Positions 24,359 through 37,400 of a stretch of DNA of 64,000 nucleotides are shown one piece after another (within the stretch, counting starts at the first letter, position 1; every line of letters starts with the position of its first letter). The DNA lies in assembly GCA_963965975.1 (NCBI GenBank), contig OZ014420.1, forward strand, positions 4,490,001 to 4,554,000, given 5' to 3'. The DNA is from Xestospongia bergquistia (Eukaryota; Porifera; Demospongiae; Haplosclerida; Petrosiidae). Position numbers and translations under genes: made by a program. A model generated the notes under the pieces. That model had not been told where the DNA came from, did no database searches, and saw nothing but the letters and a program-made list of their open reading frames with translations.

Positions 24359-26637
24359 CTATAAAAAATTTAAAGATGGAGCTTTCAGTTCTTTTCCAGC
24401 TATTCCTCCTGATGACACCATAGGACTATAAGGATTGTCATAATAATACATTATTATAATAGTGACATTGTTACCTGGTAGATTTCAAAATATCTGCTAC
24501 ATCATCTCTTAAACTGGAATTCTGTGAAAAGAAAAATATTTACAAATTTACATGTACATGTATATAATTGTAGTATTGTCCTCAGACTCTCTATAAAGAA
24601 GGAAATTTTCCAAAGGGTCAGAGACAAGGTTAGTATAAAAAGTTCTAGTCACATTATAAATGCTCTTTGTACAGTGAGATCTGATAGTAAGTAAAGTTGG
24701 TATTATTGTATACAAAGTGACAAGTATGCTCCTGGTCATTAGTAAAGTAAATTGCATTCAATTGGTCATACATTACAATTATTACACTTACATGAGAAAC
24801 ACGTCCCAACATCTCCTCATATGATGGTACAGACTGAGAAAGTGAAGATGATGCTTCAATTAATGGTTTTTGTTGTTCTAATATAATATAAATATATATA
24901 CAACACTAAACAGGTTTGTATCTATTACCTAGCCCCTCCTCTTTCAAGTGATCAAATGTGATTGCTTCACTAGACTCCTATATTACACATAACACACACT
25001 GATACAGTGGGTCTATATTACTATACCTGATCATCACTATGATCCATAGAATAAGATCTAATAGAGCGTGAATAATCTCCAACAGCCAATGATGAATATT
25101 CTTTTAAACCTTAACAATCATACTAAATTCATATGTTAGCATTAAAAAGTAACTGACTGGAATTTCTCATCATTTCTGTAGTATGGTGAACAAATTGTTT
25201 CTCCACAAGATTAAAATAAGGCTCATCTCTGTCTTGTTCTTCTTCATTGTGACCATCTATTTGAAACTGAACAGTATTCTGATCTGTTTTCTCTTCCCAT
25301 TCTTCAAACACAGCTTCAGGTAAAAGGTAATGATGTGTACTTTGACGACACTTTATAACCTCCTCTACATAACTTCCTAGATTGTCATCATCACCAACAA
25401 TAGTAAGAAAATGTAGACATCCAGCCACGCATGCATGTAAGAAGTGTTGGTGTTTTACTGATAGTTCAGGTTGTGATATAGCTAAGTCTTGTAGTTCTAC
25501 CATCAATACCAACATGTCATCAATACCTGGTGCAGCAAACTCTAGACCCAGTAGATGTATTAGAATGTAAAAACCGATGGCATTCTTTTTAGTAAGGAAA
25601 ATACTTCCTGCTAGATTGATGAGTTTTGGAAACAAGACTTTACGTGTTTGTTGACGAAATCTCACTGAAGCATTGCCTAATACTAGACCACACTCACCAA
25701 GACTTTCCCAATTACTATCAAAAGAAAAGACAATTACTGTATCATTAAAGTATCTAGTCTGAGAAACTACATGCAAACATCAACTACCACCATCCCTGTA
25801 ATCTGTATTTGAATTGTCTTACGTGTTGAGTGGTATTTTTGATTTATTTTGATGGTGATCCAACATTTTGTGCCAGAGTAAAATGACGTGAAGTTGAATG
25901 TCTTCTCTTTCAATGTCCAGTAACTGCGAGAGAGATACTAACAGAGACTCTGGTAAAACTGTCTCCAAAACAGAAGGTTTAGCAGACTCAGCCACCACAC
26001 AGAGACATTTTATTAACAATGACACCAATTCAGCTTCTCTAAAAGAACATAATATATACATAAATGATCCAGACTTTACTATACTAATATGAACTAAGAG
26101 AAGAAGTTAACTGCACAAATGTACTACTTATATAGTGTGGCTATATTATTTGTAAAGGGAGTTAATTTGTTTAAACCTATTTTCTTAAAGGTTGAGTAAC
26201 GTACATACCTTTTATTGCATGATCTCAATGATCTAATTGTCCCATCTCCTTCAAAAGGAAGATAAGAATAAATGAGGTTCATTATATCTGGATTGTGATA
26301 GTCTGGAAGAACTGAGGCAAACTCGCCAACAGTTCGTACAATAGTTTCATGGAATGCTTTGTCCTATAAATATCACACATCAAATTAGTACAATAACACT
26401 AATCAAATTAACTTCTTGCTGGCCATTGGAATCTTCTATTGAATTACGCAAGTTCTTCACTAAAGTTCTGAAAACATCTAATACAGAAGGACCTAGAAAG
26501 TGAACAGAAATATGAGAGAACTAACAAAAACATTGACATAACAAACTTTGTTTTGAAATGTTACAAATATAAATATAATTTTTTGATATAGTTATTTTAT
26601 GCAATGTTCTGATTACAAAGTGACTTAATATAGTATA

Positions 26638-26682
<45 letters not shown>

Positions 26683-28064
26683 CTTGTTCTACTAACCTAT
26701 TGATCCATCAGCAGCTACACCCACACAACATGACAACACTTCCAATATTGCACATTTCAATTGTTGTTCTTGTTTGGTTTTAGCATCCAAATGAGAGAGA
26801 AGAGCTTGTATTGCCAAATAACGTACTTGAGGTTGCATTGTTTGAATAATCAAAATAAAACTATCAGTAGCAAATCGGCCTTCCTTTAACCACACCCCAC
26901 TCAAGTCAAAATGACTGTGATGTATATTTCTAGATACTTGATTAGATAAGGGTTAACTTACCGTAATACAGGATTTAGTATAGCATTAGAATGTGAAAGA
27001 GATGCTGTAGTAACCAGCTCTTTGAATCCAGACTCAGCAATTTTAACAAGTGTATCTGAAGAATTAGTTGCTACTTCCCTAATATAGAACATTATTACAT
27101 TATTATATAATAAAGGAGGTTACTCACAAATCACCAACATGTGGATGGTCTTCCATATTAATAAGGAAGGCAGGTATGATCATATTCAGGTGATTTGAGT
27201 CCCATAAATTACTACTCTCAGAGCCTACTTTATGAACCACACTCCTTAATGCTCTCAATCCAGCTAGTCGAGATTCTAAATAGGAGTCATCATCACCAAT
27301 TTTTTTTGATAGACTCATTGCTGCAAATCTCTCAATACAGAAATCATATTGACGATGATAGGGTGGACTCTCCTCTTCATGCTCTGCAAACCCCACAAAC
27401 TAATGTAGTAATACATTTCTTCTTTTAAACACAATAATGTACTTAAATAATACACATACTGAATTTGCTGCAAGATTTTGGAAGAAGTGGTTATTTGAAT
27501 GAAGTAATTCGTGAACCATGTTAAGGAAACTCTCTGCAAGAAGTTGAAGATGTTCTACACTAACTTCTGACAATAGTTTCTCCATAATTTTGAGAGAGAC
27601 ACATGTATGTCTATAAAGGTAAGTACAATATTGACAGTGTCTTGGAATACCACAAGATATGTTGATCAATTCTACATACAATAAAGTATTGACCCACTAA
27701 TTTATATGCTATTCACAAATTACTTTAAATCATGTTTATCGCTCTTAGAAAAAAGCTTTAACAGTAAAATTTCATCTATTATAATGACAAGCATAGTTTC
27801 CAACTAAAATAACACTGTTCTATTAGTGATACAACTAAACACACACCCTTTCCTGTCTCTCGCAAGAGCTCGACGTAGTTTAATGACTAAATATTCACCA
27901 ACATCATCTAGTCTGTCTGGTTCAGATTTAGCAAGGTATAGCAGTTTATCCAAGTCCTGAGTTATAATATCGCTGTTCTGTGGATCATCAGGAAAGAGAG
28001 CATCAACTAGTCTCTTATGACGAGGCTTGTGACAGCAGAAGGAACAACAACCAGTAGAGGACAT
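24359..28064 (-). CDS. EFR3: EFR3 / rolling blackout homolog
   Basis: Membrane anchor that brings PI4KIIIalpha with TTC7 to the plasma membrane to make PI4P. The N-terminus MSSTGCCSFCCHKPRHKRLVDALFP has the palmitoylated Cys cluster and basic patch of EFR3A/B. Armadillo/HEAT-like helices follow: LDKLLYLAKSEPDRLDDVGEYL, FLNMVHELLHS, SPPYHRQYDFCIERFAAMS (human TPSYHRRYDFFVSRFSAM), AILEVLSCCVGVAADGSIG, and FEFAAPGIDDML...YLLPEAVFEEW (human YFLPEHIFRD). The C-terminal part is serine-rich with SYDHSDDQ-type stretches and ends APSLNFL. Some 15 exons with short introns; an (AT)20 microsatellite lies in one. A piece of this gene (27548-27675) recurs at 34163-34275 between the convertase genes. Confidence 0.9.
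26641..26680. repeat. (AT)20 microsatellite
   Basis: Forty bases of uninterrupted AT dinucleotides in an EFR3 intron. Confidence 0.98.
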
Positions 28065-29265
28065 GATAAGTAGTCAGTAGTGGGCAGGACAGTTAAACGT
28101 TAGTGCCCTAAAAGAGGCGTGGCGTGAAGGAAGCCATGTTTGCACAACGTGACTGCGGCATTTAGACTTGAATGGTGGGAGAAGTCTTCACTCATTATAT
28201 ATATCCAGATAGATGTAAAGAAGGAGGAAAGTGAACTGTGAGGAGAAAAGCAGTGAAGTTTGTAGTGAGAAATGGGGGCGGTGTTTTTGAAGAGGCAGAA
28301 AGGAAAGGTAAAGAAGACTTTATTGTGAGTAGCAGCTGGTTGTTTGCTTATAAGACAATACTTAACAACTAATGATTCGTAATGAATCTTATTAACCCTG
28401 ACCAGAGTGCTATGACAATGGTGTGATTAATTGTGCTTGCTTCTCTGACTATATTTCTACTTTCTATAGCTATATAGTCTTCTACAGATATTGTAGCTAA
28501 CTATGCAGTCTTTGTAGCTCTAGTTAGTGTTTCACTGTGATGAGGTCAGTATAGTCCAAAACAATTATAGGATCATTTTTGATTATAATCATGTTTTGAC
28601 TGTAACAATAACATGGAAATTAAACCATTTCCTCTTCTATGGAGAAGATTAGACTCACACCCAGGTGTTTGGTGAAAGAAAAGAACGCCTGGTAACTACT
28701 GTTGGTGCATGCGTGTAATTTCCATAGATTTCTAAAATAGTATATTATAGGAATCTTCCATCCTTTTCCATGAAATAAAAATTCCTTTTACCACAATGTT
28801 TGACTCTGTATTCTGTAATGCTGATAGTAACTTCTCTGTTACTCTATGATCTAAGCAGTTAGGAAGACCAAATATATCTTATCAAAAAACTAGCTTTTTT
28901 GTTGAAGTTGTATATGATAGAAAAGATGTCCAACTGGTTTTGGAAAGAGTTTGTGCTACCAAGTTTCTTAATCATGATGGATCACAAGCTAGGTCCACTT
29001 TTGCCATGACAGGCACTTTTGATAATTTTGAACTCTGTATGTTTAACATAGTAAATAGTTATTATTGTTAGACTTATTAGTTAATTAACCTTACCTAATT
29101 TTAATCAGCCAATCAAAATGATCTTAGATAATAAGTCACCAGTTACATTTTTGTCAATCTAACCAAAGATAATTTACTTTATCTTTGATCTAACCAATCA
29201 AATTTGTCTTAGATAACTTCTGGGGATTCCTCCAAACCATAGTTTATGAACCAACAAATTTTGAG
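28065..29265. other. Intergenic region EFR3 - convertase A
   Basis: 1.2 kb between divergent starts. The first ~250 bp are G-rich and contain GAGGCGTGGCG and a possible short exon beginning ATGGGGGCGGTG (28272-28307) that ends at a GTAAAG donor. Across 28863-29070 one forward frame stays open for about 70 codons (GRPNISYQKTSFFVEVVYD...), after an AG, but I recognise no family and a second frame is also open there. Around 29150-29215 there are imperfect direct repeats (CAATCTAACCAAAGATAA, TTTGATCTAACCAATCAA). No confident gene. Confidence 0.4.
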
Positions 29266-32200
29266 ATGCGTTACAAATGGCAACTGTACGTGGTCCTCTT
29301 TCTCTGTTTATTAGGAATTGTATGGAGTAATGAAGGAAAGGAAGATCGTTATTTTACTAATAGTTGGGTCTTGGAAATCAATGGAGGAGATGAAGTAGCT
29401 GATCGTATAGCAAAACAACATGACTTTATCAATATGGGACAGGTAGAGTGATATGATAACTATTAGTACAGAGAATATGACCAATAAATTGATCTGGTTT
29501 GTTTAGGAAAGTGTAACTGAGACAAGCAATCTAGTGTTAACATTACTTTAGTTACTGATCTGGTAGTTCAGCTACATAATACTAAGCAACAAACAGTAAC
29601 ATTACATTAATATGGGAATGACCCAACCTCTGTCCCTGAACTAAAAGTTTTAGGAATTACCAGTAATGATGTAATGGGAACATGTCTAACATGACATCAT
29701 ATAATCTATCCATGTGATTAGTAACTTTAATGAACTCAATCATTATAATGTTATTTTCACTTATAGGTAGGCAGTTTAAGTGGTATGTACCATTTTATAC
29801 ACTCACAATCACCATCTCGTTCAACTCGTTCCCTTGACACTAAATATACTGATCTTATAAATGAACATGAAGTAAACTATTATTGTAATAGTTCATATAT
29901 AATGATCTAATATATTAAGGTAACATTTGTGGAACAACAAGTAGAACTTAAAAGAGTTAAAAGAGATCATATCATTCCTCATGACCCACAGTGGTCTCAA
30001 CAATGGTATCTGGTAAGACTTAATAAATGTATTTTAATATAATTATCTATTATTAAAGCATCGAGATAATAAAGATATGAATGTACAACCAGCATGGGAC
30101 CAAGGAGTAACTGGTAAAGGTGTTGTAGTAACTATCTTAGATGATGGTTAGTAAGTTAAGAGAGAAAATGGCTGATATAGTTTGTTTTAATATTCTAGGA
30201 CTTGAACACTCACATCCTGATCTTCGTGACAATTATGTAAGTATTACACTATAATACTGTCAATATCAGACATGAGGTAGAAGTGTCTATGTATGTATGG
30301 CCTGATTGTCTATTGAAATGTATTGGCAGAAAACAAAGAATATCTTACTTAGAACATGTTAGAATATCTCAATACTTGTTAGTCTTTCTCCCTTGGATAA
30401 TGTTATAACTAAATTATAGGATAAAGTAATGTTTGTAAGCTTCACAGTAGAAGTTAGTGAAAATGCTGAATGTTTCTTTTGTCCACATGCACAACAATAC
30501 CTCAAACTAAAAGTTTTTCCACCATTTTTACTGATACTTTAAGAGAAAGCATTTTATGAAAAAATACTAATAACATAAAAAACAGATGTGAATGGAGAAT
30601 ATTAGTCTCCTAATGATAGCAATAATTATAGACTATTTCCTGCTTTGATGTTCAGCTTAAAAGAAGACCAAGAATAATTATTATATGACAGAGCTAATGT
30701 TAGCTATGACACAATGAATTAAGTACTATTACAACTTTCAACAATTTGTATTCTGGACGACCTCATTTTGATTCCCAGCTAATTTCCTGTTATCACTATA
30801 GTCGTAATAATTGTTAGTTTTTTCATCACAATATGTAGAAATGTTTTTTTTGAGAGCTGGCAGAAAATAAATATACGAAGAACCTCATTAATATTATTCA
30901 TTATTCGTGTAATACATAACAGCTTTCTCTACATATTGGTTATCACAATACTTACATTTAAAAAGTATTAAACAAACAAGTAAAAACATTTTATAAAAAT
31001 GAAGTATTGTAGAGATGGCTAGTTTTAGTTCAATACAAAAAGTATAAACAAGATAGTAAGGATGGCAATGGTATCAACCCTATATATATTGCACAGACAT
31101 GGATTATAAAGAATTATCACTGATATTAATTAAGTGATTTAGATAATTGGTGAATATTCTAAATTGTTTTGACATCTGTGCTATTATGTAGGGATGATGG
31201 AATTGCCATCTCTATTATCTTGTTTCCATTCTTTGTATTGGACTGATATTAGCCATCCCTATATTTACTTCATTTCTTTAAATATTTTATTTATATACTA
31301 TATATATGATAGGATCCTAATGCTAGTTATGATTTTAATTCTCATGATTCTGATCCTACTCCACGTTATGATCCGACCAATGAAAACAACCATGGCACTA
31401 GATGTGCAGGAGAAGTAGCAGCTGGCTTAAATGATATCTGTGTAGTGGGTGTGGCCTATAATGCTAGCATTGGTGGTATGGTTGTTATAGTGTATACTGT
31501 ATTACTCATTTTTAATATATAGGTGTTCGTATGTTAGATGGCTCTGTTACTGATATTGTAGAAGCTAGTTCTTTGTCATTTAATCCTCAACATATTGATA
31601 TCTACAGTAGTAGCTGGGGTCCTATAGATAATGGACAGACTGTTGATGGACCAGGAAAATTAGCAAAACTTGCATTTATAAATGGAGTAACTAAGGTAGT
31701 ATGTAGTGTAGATACATTGTAATATTTTTAGTTTAATTTAGGGGCGTGGTGGTAAAGGCTCTATATTTGTTTGGGCATCTGGTAATGGTGGAAACTATAA
31801 AGACAGTTGTAACTGTGATGGTTATGCAGTGAGTCCTTATACAGTCTCTATTTCTTCTGTTTCTGAGAATGAGTTGTTTCCTTGGTATGCTGAAGAGTGC
31901 TCATCCAATTTAGCTGCCACATATAGTAGTGGATCTAGTGGAGAGAAACAAATAGTAAGTTCCTGTTCAATATAGTTTAGCAGCCCTTTTTATAACAGTT
32001 TGGAAAGAAACATTTGCAATGAGGCTGTGTGGCTCAATGAGTATGTTCAGAATTATGCTATTTTGTAGGTTACTACTGATCTCCATCATAAATGTACTAA
32101 TCGACATACTGGGACCTCAGCAGCTGCTCCATTGGCTACTGGTATGTTAGCATTGGCTTTAGAAGTGAGGTAAACAACGCAGGCTATTTATACCAACTTT

Positions 32201-33756
32201 GATATTTGCTTTGTTTTATTTATATTATACTAGGTCTAATCTTACTTGGAGAGATATCCAGTATATTGTTGTATATTCCAGTAATGCATCCATTCCAAAT
32301 GATGGTAACTGGATTACAAATGGTGTTGGATTGAAAGTGAGTTTACGATATGGATTTGGAGTATTAGATGGTGCAGCTCTTGTTAATCGTGCTCGACATT
32401 GGATAAATGTTCCACAACAATTTAACTGTAGTATCATAGTCAATCTATCTGGCAATAAGTAAGTATTAATAATGACATAGTTGGACAAATTTGGACAAAT
32501 AAACCCAGTAATAGGAAACTATAATAATTATCAATTTTAAAATTTTATGACTGCCAACTATGTTAGAATAAGTAAATATTTGAATAATTGATTCTTTCAC
32601 AGTATTCTTATCTTTTTTTTATTTTAGGAAAGCCAGTCATAGTTCTCCTCTTGAGCTCACACTTAATATTACTAAACAAGATTGTAGTTCCATTAATTAC
32701 CTAGAACATGTTCAAGCTATTACTACATTATCAGTCAATAGTGGTAAAAGAGGAGGACTCCATATCTCCTTACAGTCTCCACAAGGAACAGTTTCGACAT
32801 TACTAAAACCTCGTCAACATGATTATCACACAGTTGGGTTTAAAAAATGGCCATTTATGACAGTGATGTCTTGGGGTGAATCTCCACATGGACAATGGGT
32901 ATTTACTGTATCTACTGATAGTGGTACAAGTGGTAGTCTACATGATTTGACACTCGTTCTATATGGTATTGAGTCTGAGCTTGGGTCTGTTAAGAACATT
33001 TCAAAAACCTGTTCTCCAGAATGTACTCAGTGTGATAGTGAACTTAATTGTTTACAGTGTAATGATGGGTCTTTTCTTTATTCAAAACACGTTGGACACT
33101 CTCTTATGAACAAAACATTTTGTGTCCACTCTTGTCCAAGTGGTTACTATGGAAACAATATATCTCGTATTTGTACAAAATGCTCATCAATTTGTGCTAC
33201 ATGTACTGACTTTAACTTTTGTACATCATGTGTACAAACTGGAGTACATTCTGATAATGGAGTATGTCCTCAACCTTGTGCTTCTCATCAGTTCTATAAT
33301 TCACTAACCAAAGGTTGTGAGTCATGTCCTGTTAATTGTACTAGTTGTATCAATTCAACTGTCTGCATTTTCTGTTCTCAGAATTACTTTCTTGATCTGT
33401 TTGGACAATGTTTATCTCAATGCCAAAATAATTCCGTACAAAACCCAGTTACTGGATGTAAACTCAAGTGTCCAAATAACTATCACGACATTGATGGCAT
33501 TTGTAAGCCTATTTCTACTAATCTTTTATTGCATTCTTCAGTAAATATATCTATTAAGGCACGGACAGTCTACATAGCACTTTCCTCCTGTGTTATTATA
33601 ATAGGATTGGTTTCAGTAATTGTAATAATCTTCCTTTGTAAACGATATAATCTAATCACAGCATTGAAGAAATCAAGAAACCAACATGTTAGGTTATATA
33701 CACATCCTGAAGAATTTGATCTCAACAGTGATAGTGAAACAGATACACGAATGTAA
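29266..33756 (+). CDS. Furin-like proprotein convertase, copy A (3 Cys-rich repeats)
   Basis: Calcium-dependent subtilisin-type endoprotease of the secretory pathway that cleaves precursors after basic residues. In order: signal peptide ([15 protein letters not shown]); prodomain ending at the autocleavage site KRVKR-D; catalytic domain with Asp in [14 protein letters not shown], His in [14 protein letters not shown], oxyanion Asn in WASGNGG and Ser in [14 protein letters not shown] domain ([19 protein letters not shown], where furin has RGDL); three furin-type Cys-rich repeats; a membrane helix; and a cytosolic tail with acidic LNSDSETDT. About 11 exons; the last carries everything from the late P domain on. 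Compared with copy B the Cys-rich region lacks repeats 1-4 and 8-10, both losses in frame. The intron at 30238-31312 is 1,075 bp where copy B has 45 bp. Confidence 0.92.
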
Positions 33757-34400
33757 TAATATGTATGTAATACATGTATAAGATAATATATTTTTGTCAT
33801 AAAAAAGAAAGTACAAATACAGTGATGCTTAATCAGAACCTAGGATGGTGATACTGTCCTACATTGATATTGTCAACTCTAGCCAGCAGTGGTGCTGCGA
33901 AATTAACAGGTGAGGTCATCCAACTTACTCTAATATCAATGGGTATAGAGACCCTGCTACTTGTTATAATCTCTACATGTATTCTAAATGTATTGATTGG
34001 ACACTGCAGGTATGAAGTAAGTAGTTGAGGTATAGTGAGTGAATCAAATAAAATAGAGTTTGTACCTAAAATTTTCATTCTAGATCTAGGATATTTTAGA
34101 TCCAAGCTATATCCACTTTCAAGTAGAGGTAAATGTTTTTACTGAAGTTATCACATTGAGCACTTAAGATGTTCTACACTAACTTCTGACACCATAATAT
34201 TGAGAGAGACACATGCATGTCTATAAGGGTAAGTACAATATTGACATGATTGCCTTGGTATACCACAAGAGATGATCAATTCCCGATTCGTAGAGCAGAA
34301 ATCGTGGGCGGGACACTTAGAGGCGCGGTCATAAGGGCACTTAATGAGGCGCGGTCATTAAACAAAACAAACCACTCTTAAACGAACAAAACAATTTGAG
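33757..34400. other. Patchwork spacer between convertase copies, with EFR3 and RIT gene fragments
   Basis: Two parts are recognisable by eye. 33975-34140 matches the RIT gene at 40812-41000: ACATGTATT, then TGGACACTGCAGG, GAAGTAAGTA, TTGAGGTATAGTGA, CTAGATCTA, TATCCACTTTCA. 34163-34275 matches EFR3 at 27548-27675: AAGATGTTCTACACTAACTT, TTGAGAGAGACACATG, GGTAAGTACAATATTGACA, TACCACAAGA, GATCAATTC. Both keep the plus-strand orientation of their sources and are clearly diverged. The remainder (33800-33975) is unassigned. The last 80 bp before convertase B hold two GCGCGGTCA words. Confidence 0.8.
34323..34357 (+). promoter_or_regulatory. Paired GCGCGGTCA words upstream of convertase B
   Basis: GCGCGGTCA occurs at 34323-34331 and 34349-34357, 44-78 bp upstream of the convertase B ATG, each within an AGGCGCGGTCAT context. 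The same word lies in the promoters at 7242 (reverse) and 47087. Convertase A has no counterpart upstream of its ATG. Regulatory role is inferred. Confidence 0.5.
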
Positions 34401-37400
34401 ATGCGTTACAAACGGCAACTGTACGTGGTCCTCTTTCTCTGTGTATTAGGAATTGTGTGGAGTAATGAAGGAAAGGAAGATCGTTATTTTACTAATAGTT
34501 GGGTCTTGGAAATCAATGGAGGAGATGAAGTAGCTGATCGTATAGCAAAACAACATGACTTTATCAATATGGGACAGGTAGAGTGATATGATAACTATTA
34601 GTACAGAGAATATGACCAATAAATTGATCTGGTTTGTTTAGGAAAGTGTAACTGAGACAAGCAATCTAGTGTTAACATTACTTTAGTTACTGATCTGGTA
34701 GTTGAACTATATAATACTAAGCAACAAAGAGTAACATCATTACAATAATATGGTTTAGATGTTGTCTTACATAGCTAGTTAATTGGTCTTAGAAAAGTGT
34801 AATCTTTTTTGTGTTAGGACAGCCTCATCTAGCTGTTTTATAAGAGGTGGGTGCTATTTGTGTCGAAATGTTCTGATGTTGTGGGAATGGCATTATACTA
34901 TATTATAGATTATATAGACTTTGTTACATAGTCTATATATAATTTTTGATTATACATTTATATTGTTACTAAACCATACACCAAAATATAAACCCCAAAT
35001 ACTTGAGTGTACAATTTGTTTATGATTTGGTTTGGTGTGGTTAATTTATTTTAATATAATTATCTATTGTTAAAGCATCGAAATAATAAAGATATGAATT
35101 TGTTTAATACAATCAGGTTATGATATACAACCAATAGTGAACCACTCTCATTATTGTAATACTTAATTTTGACACATGTAGTGCACCATTGTTTTAATAT
35201 CACTACCTTAACACTAGCTTTGATTTTATTTGTAATAATTATTAATCAGGTAATCCATTATATTAATATGTGATGACCCAACCTCTGTCCCTGAACTAAA
35301 AGTTTTAGTGATTACCAGTAATGATGTAATGGGAACATGTCTAACATGACATCATGTAAACTATCTATGTAATTAGTAACTTTAATGAACTCAATCATTA
35401 TAATGTTATTTTCACTTATAGGTAGGCAGTTTAAGTGGTATGTACCATTTTATACACTCACAATCATCATCTCGTTCAACTCGTTCCCTTGACACTAAAT
35501 ATACTGATCTTATAAATGAACATGAAGTAAACTATTATTGTAATAGTTCATATATAATGATCTAATATATTAAGGTAACATTTGTGGAACAACAAGTAGA
35601 ACTTAAAAGAGTTAAAAGAGATCATATCATTCCTCATGACCCACAGTGGTCTCAACAATGGTATCTGGTAAGACTTAATAAATGTATTTTAATATAATTA
35701 TCTATTATTAAAGCATCGAGATAATAAAGATATGAATGTACAACCAGCATGGGACCAAGGAGTAACTGGTAAAGGTGTTGTAGTAACTATCTTAGATGAT
35801 GGTTAGTAAGTTAAGAGAGAAAATGGCTGATATAGTTTGTTTTAATATTCTAGGACTTGAACACTCACATCCTGATCTTCATCATAATTATGTAAGTATT
35901 ATTACACTGTTATATTTTCAACATTATATGTGATAGGATCCTAATGCTAGTTATGATTTTAATTCTCATGACTCTGACCCTTTTCCACGTTACGATCCGA
36001 CCAATGAAAACAAACATGGCACTAGATGTGCAGGAGAAGTAGCAGCTGGCTTAAATGATATCTGTGTTGTGGGTGTGGCCTATAATGCTAGCATTGGTGG
36101 TATGGTTGTTATAGTGTATACTGTATTACTCATTTTTAATATATAGGTGTTCGTATGTTAGATGGCTCTGTTACTGATATTGTAGAAGCTAGTTCTTTAT
36201 CATTTAATCCTCAACATATTGATATCTACAGTAGTAGCTGGGGTCCTACAGATAATGGACAGACTGTTGATGGACCAGGAAAATTAGCAAAACTCGCATT
36301 TATAAATGGAGTAACTAAGGTAGTATGTAGTGTAGATACATTGTAATATTTTTAGTTTAATTTAGGGGCGTGGTGGTAAAGGCTCTATATTTGTTTGGGC
36401 ATCTGGTAATGGTGGAAACTATAAAGACAGTTGTAACTGTGATGGTTATGCAGTGAGTCCTTATACAGTCTCTATTTCTTCTGTTTCTGAGAATGGGTGG
36501 TTTCCTTGGTATGCTGAAGAGTGCTCATCCAATTTAGCTGCCACATATAGTAGTGGATCTAGTGGAGAGAAACAAATAGTAAGTTCCTGTTCAATATAGT
36601 TTAGCAGGCCTTTTTATAACAATGTGGAAAGAAACATTTGCAATGAGGCTGTGTGGCTCAACGAGTATGTTCAGAATTATGCTATTTTGTAGGTTTCTAC
36701 TGATCTCCATCATAAATGTACTAATCGACATACTGGGACCTCAGCAGCTGCTCCATTGGCTGCTGGTATGTTAGCATTGGCTTTAGAAGTGAGGTAAACA
36801 ACGCAGGCTATTTATACCAATTTGATCACTCTTGCTTTGTTCTAGTTCTAATCTTACTTGGAGAGATATCCAGTATATTGTTGTATATTCCAGTAATCCA
36901 TCCATTCCAAAAGATGGTAACTGGATCACAAATGGTGTTGGATTGAAAGTGAGTTTACGATATGGATTTGGAGTATTAGATGGTGCAGCTCTTGTTAATC
37001 GTGCTCGACATTGGATAAATGTTCCACAACAATTTAACTGTAGTATCATAGTCAATCTATCTGGCAATAAGTAAGTATTAACAATGACATATTTGGACAA
37101 ATAAACCCATATAATAAGTAGTAAGAAACTATAATAATTATACATTATCAAATTTATAATTTTATGACTGCCAACTATTTTAGAATAAGTAAATATTTGA
37201 ATAATTTATTCTTTCACAGTATTCTTATCTTTTTTATTTTAGGAAAGCTAGTCATAGTTCTCCTCTTCAGATCTCATTTAATGTTACTAATCAAGATTGT
37301 AATTCCACTAATTACTTAGAACATGTTCAAGCTATTACTACATTATCAGTCAATAGTGGTAAAAGAGGAGGACTCCATATCTCCTTACGTTCTCCACAAG

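Noticed and set aside
33122-33544. Alternative plus frames across the convertase Cys-rich region
   Set aside because: Same-strand shadows of the Cys-rich reading frame, repeated at 38337-39041; no recognisable domains.
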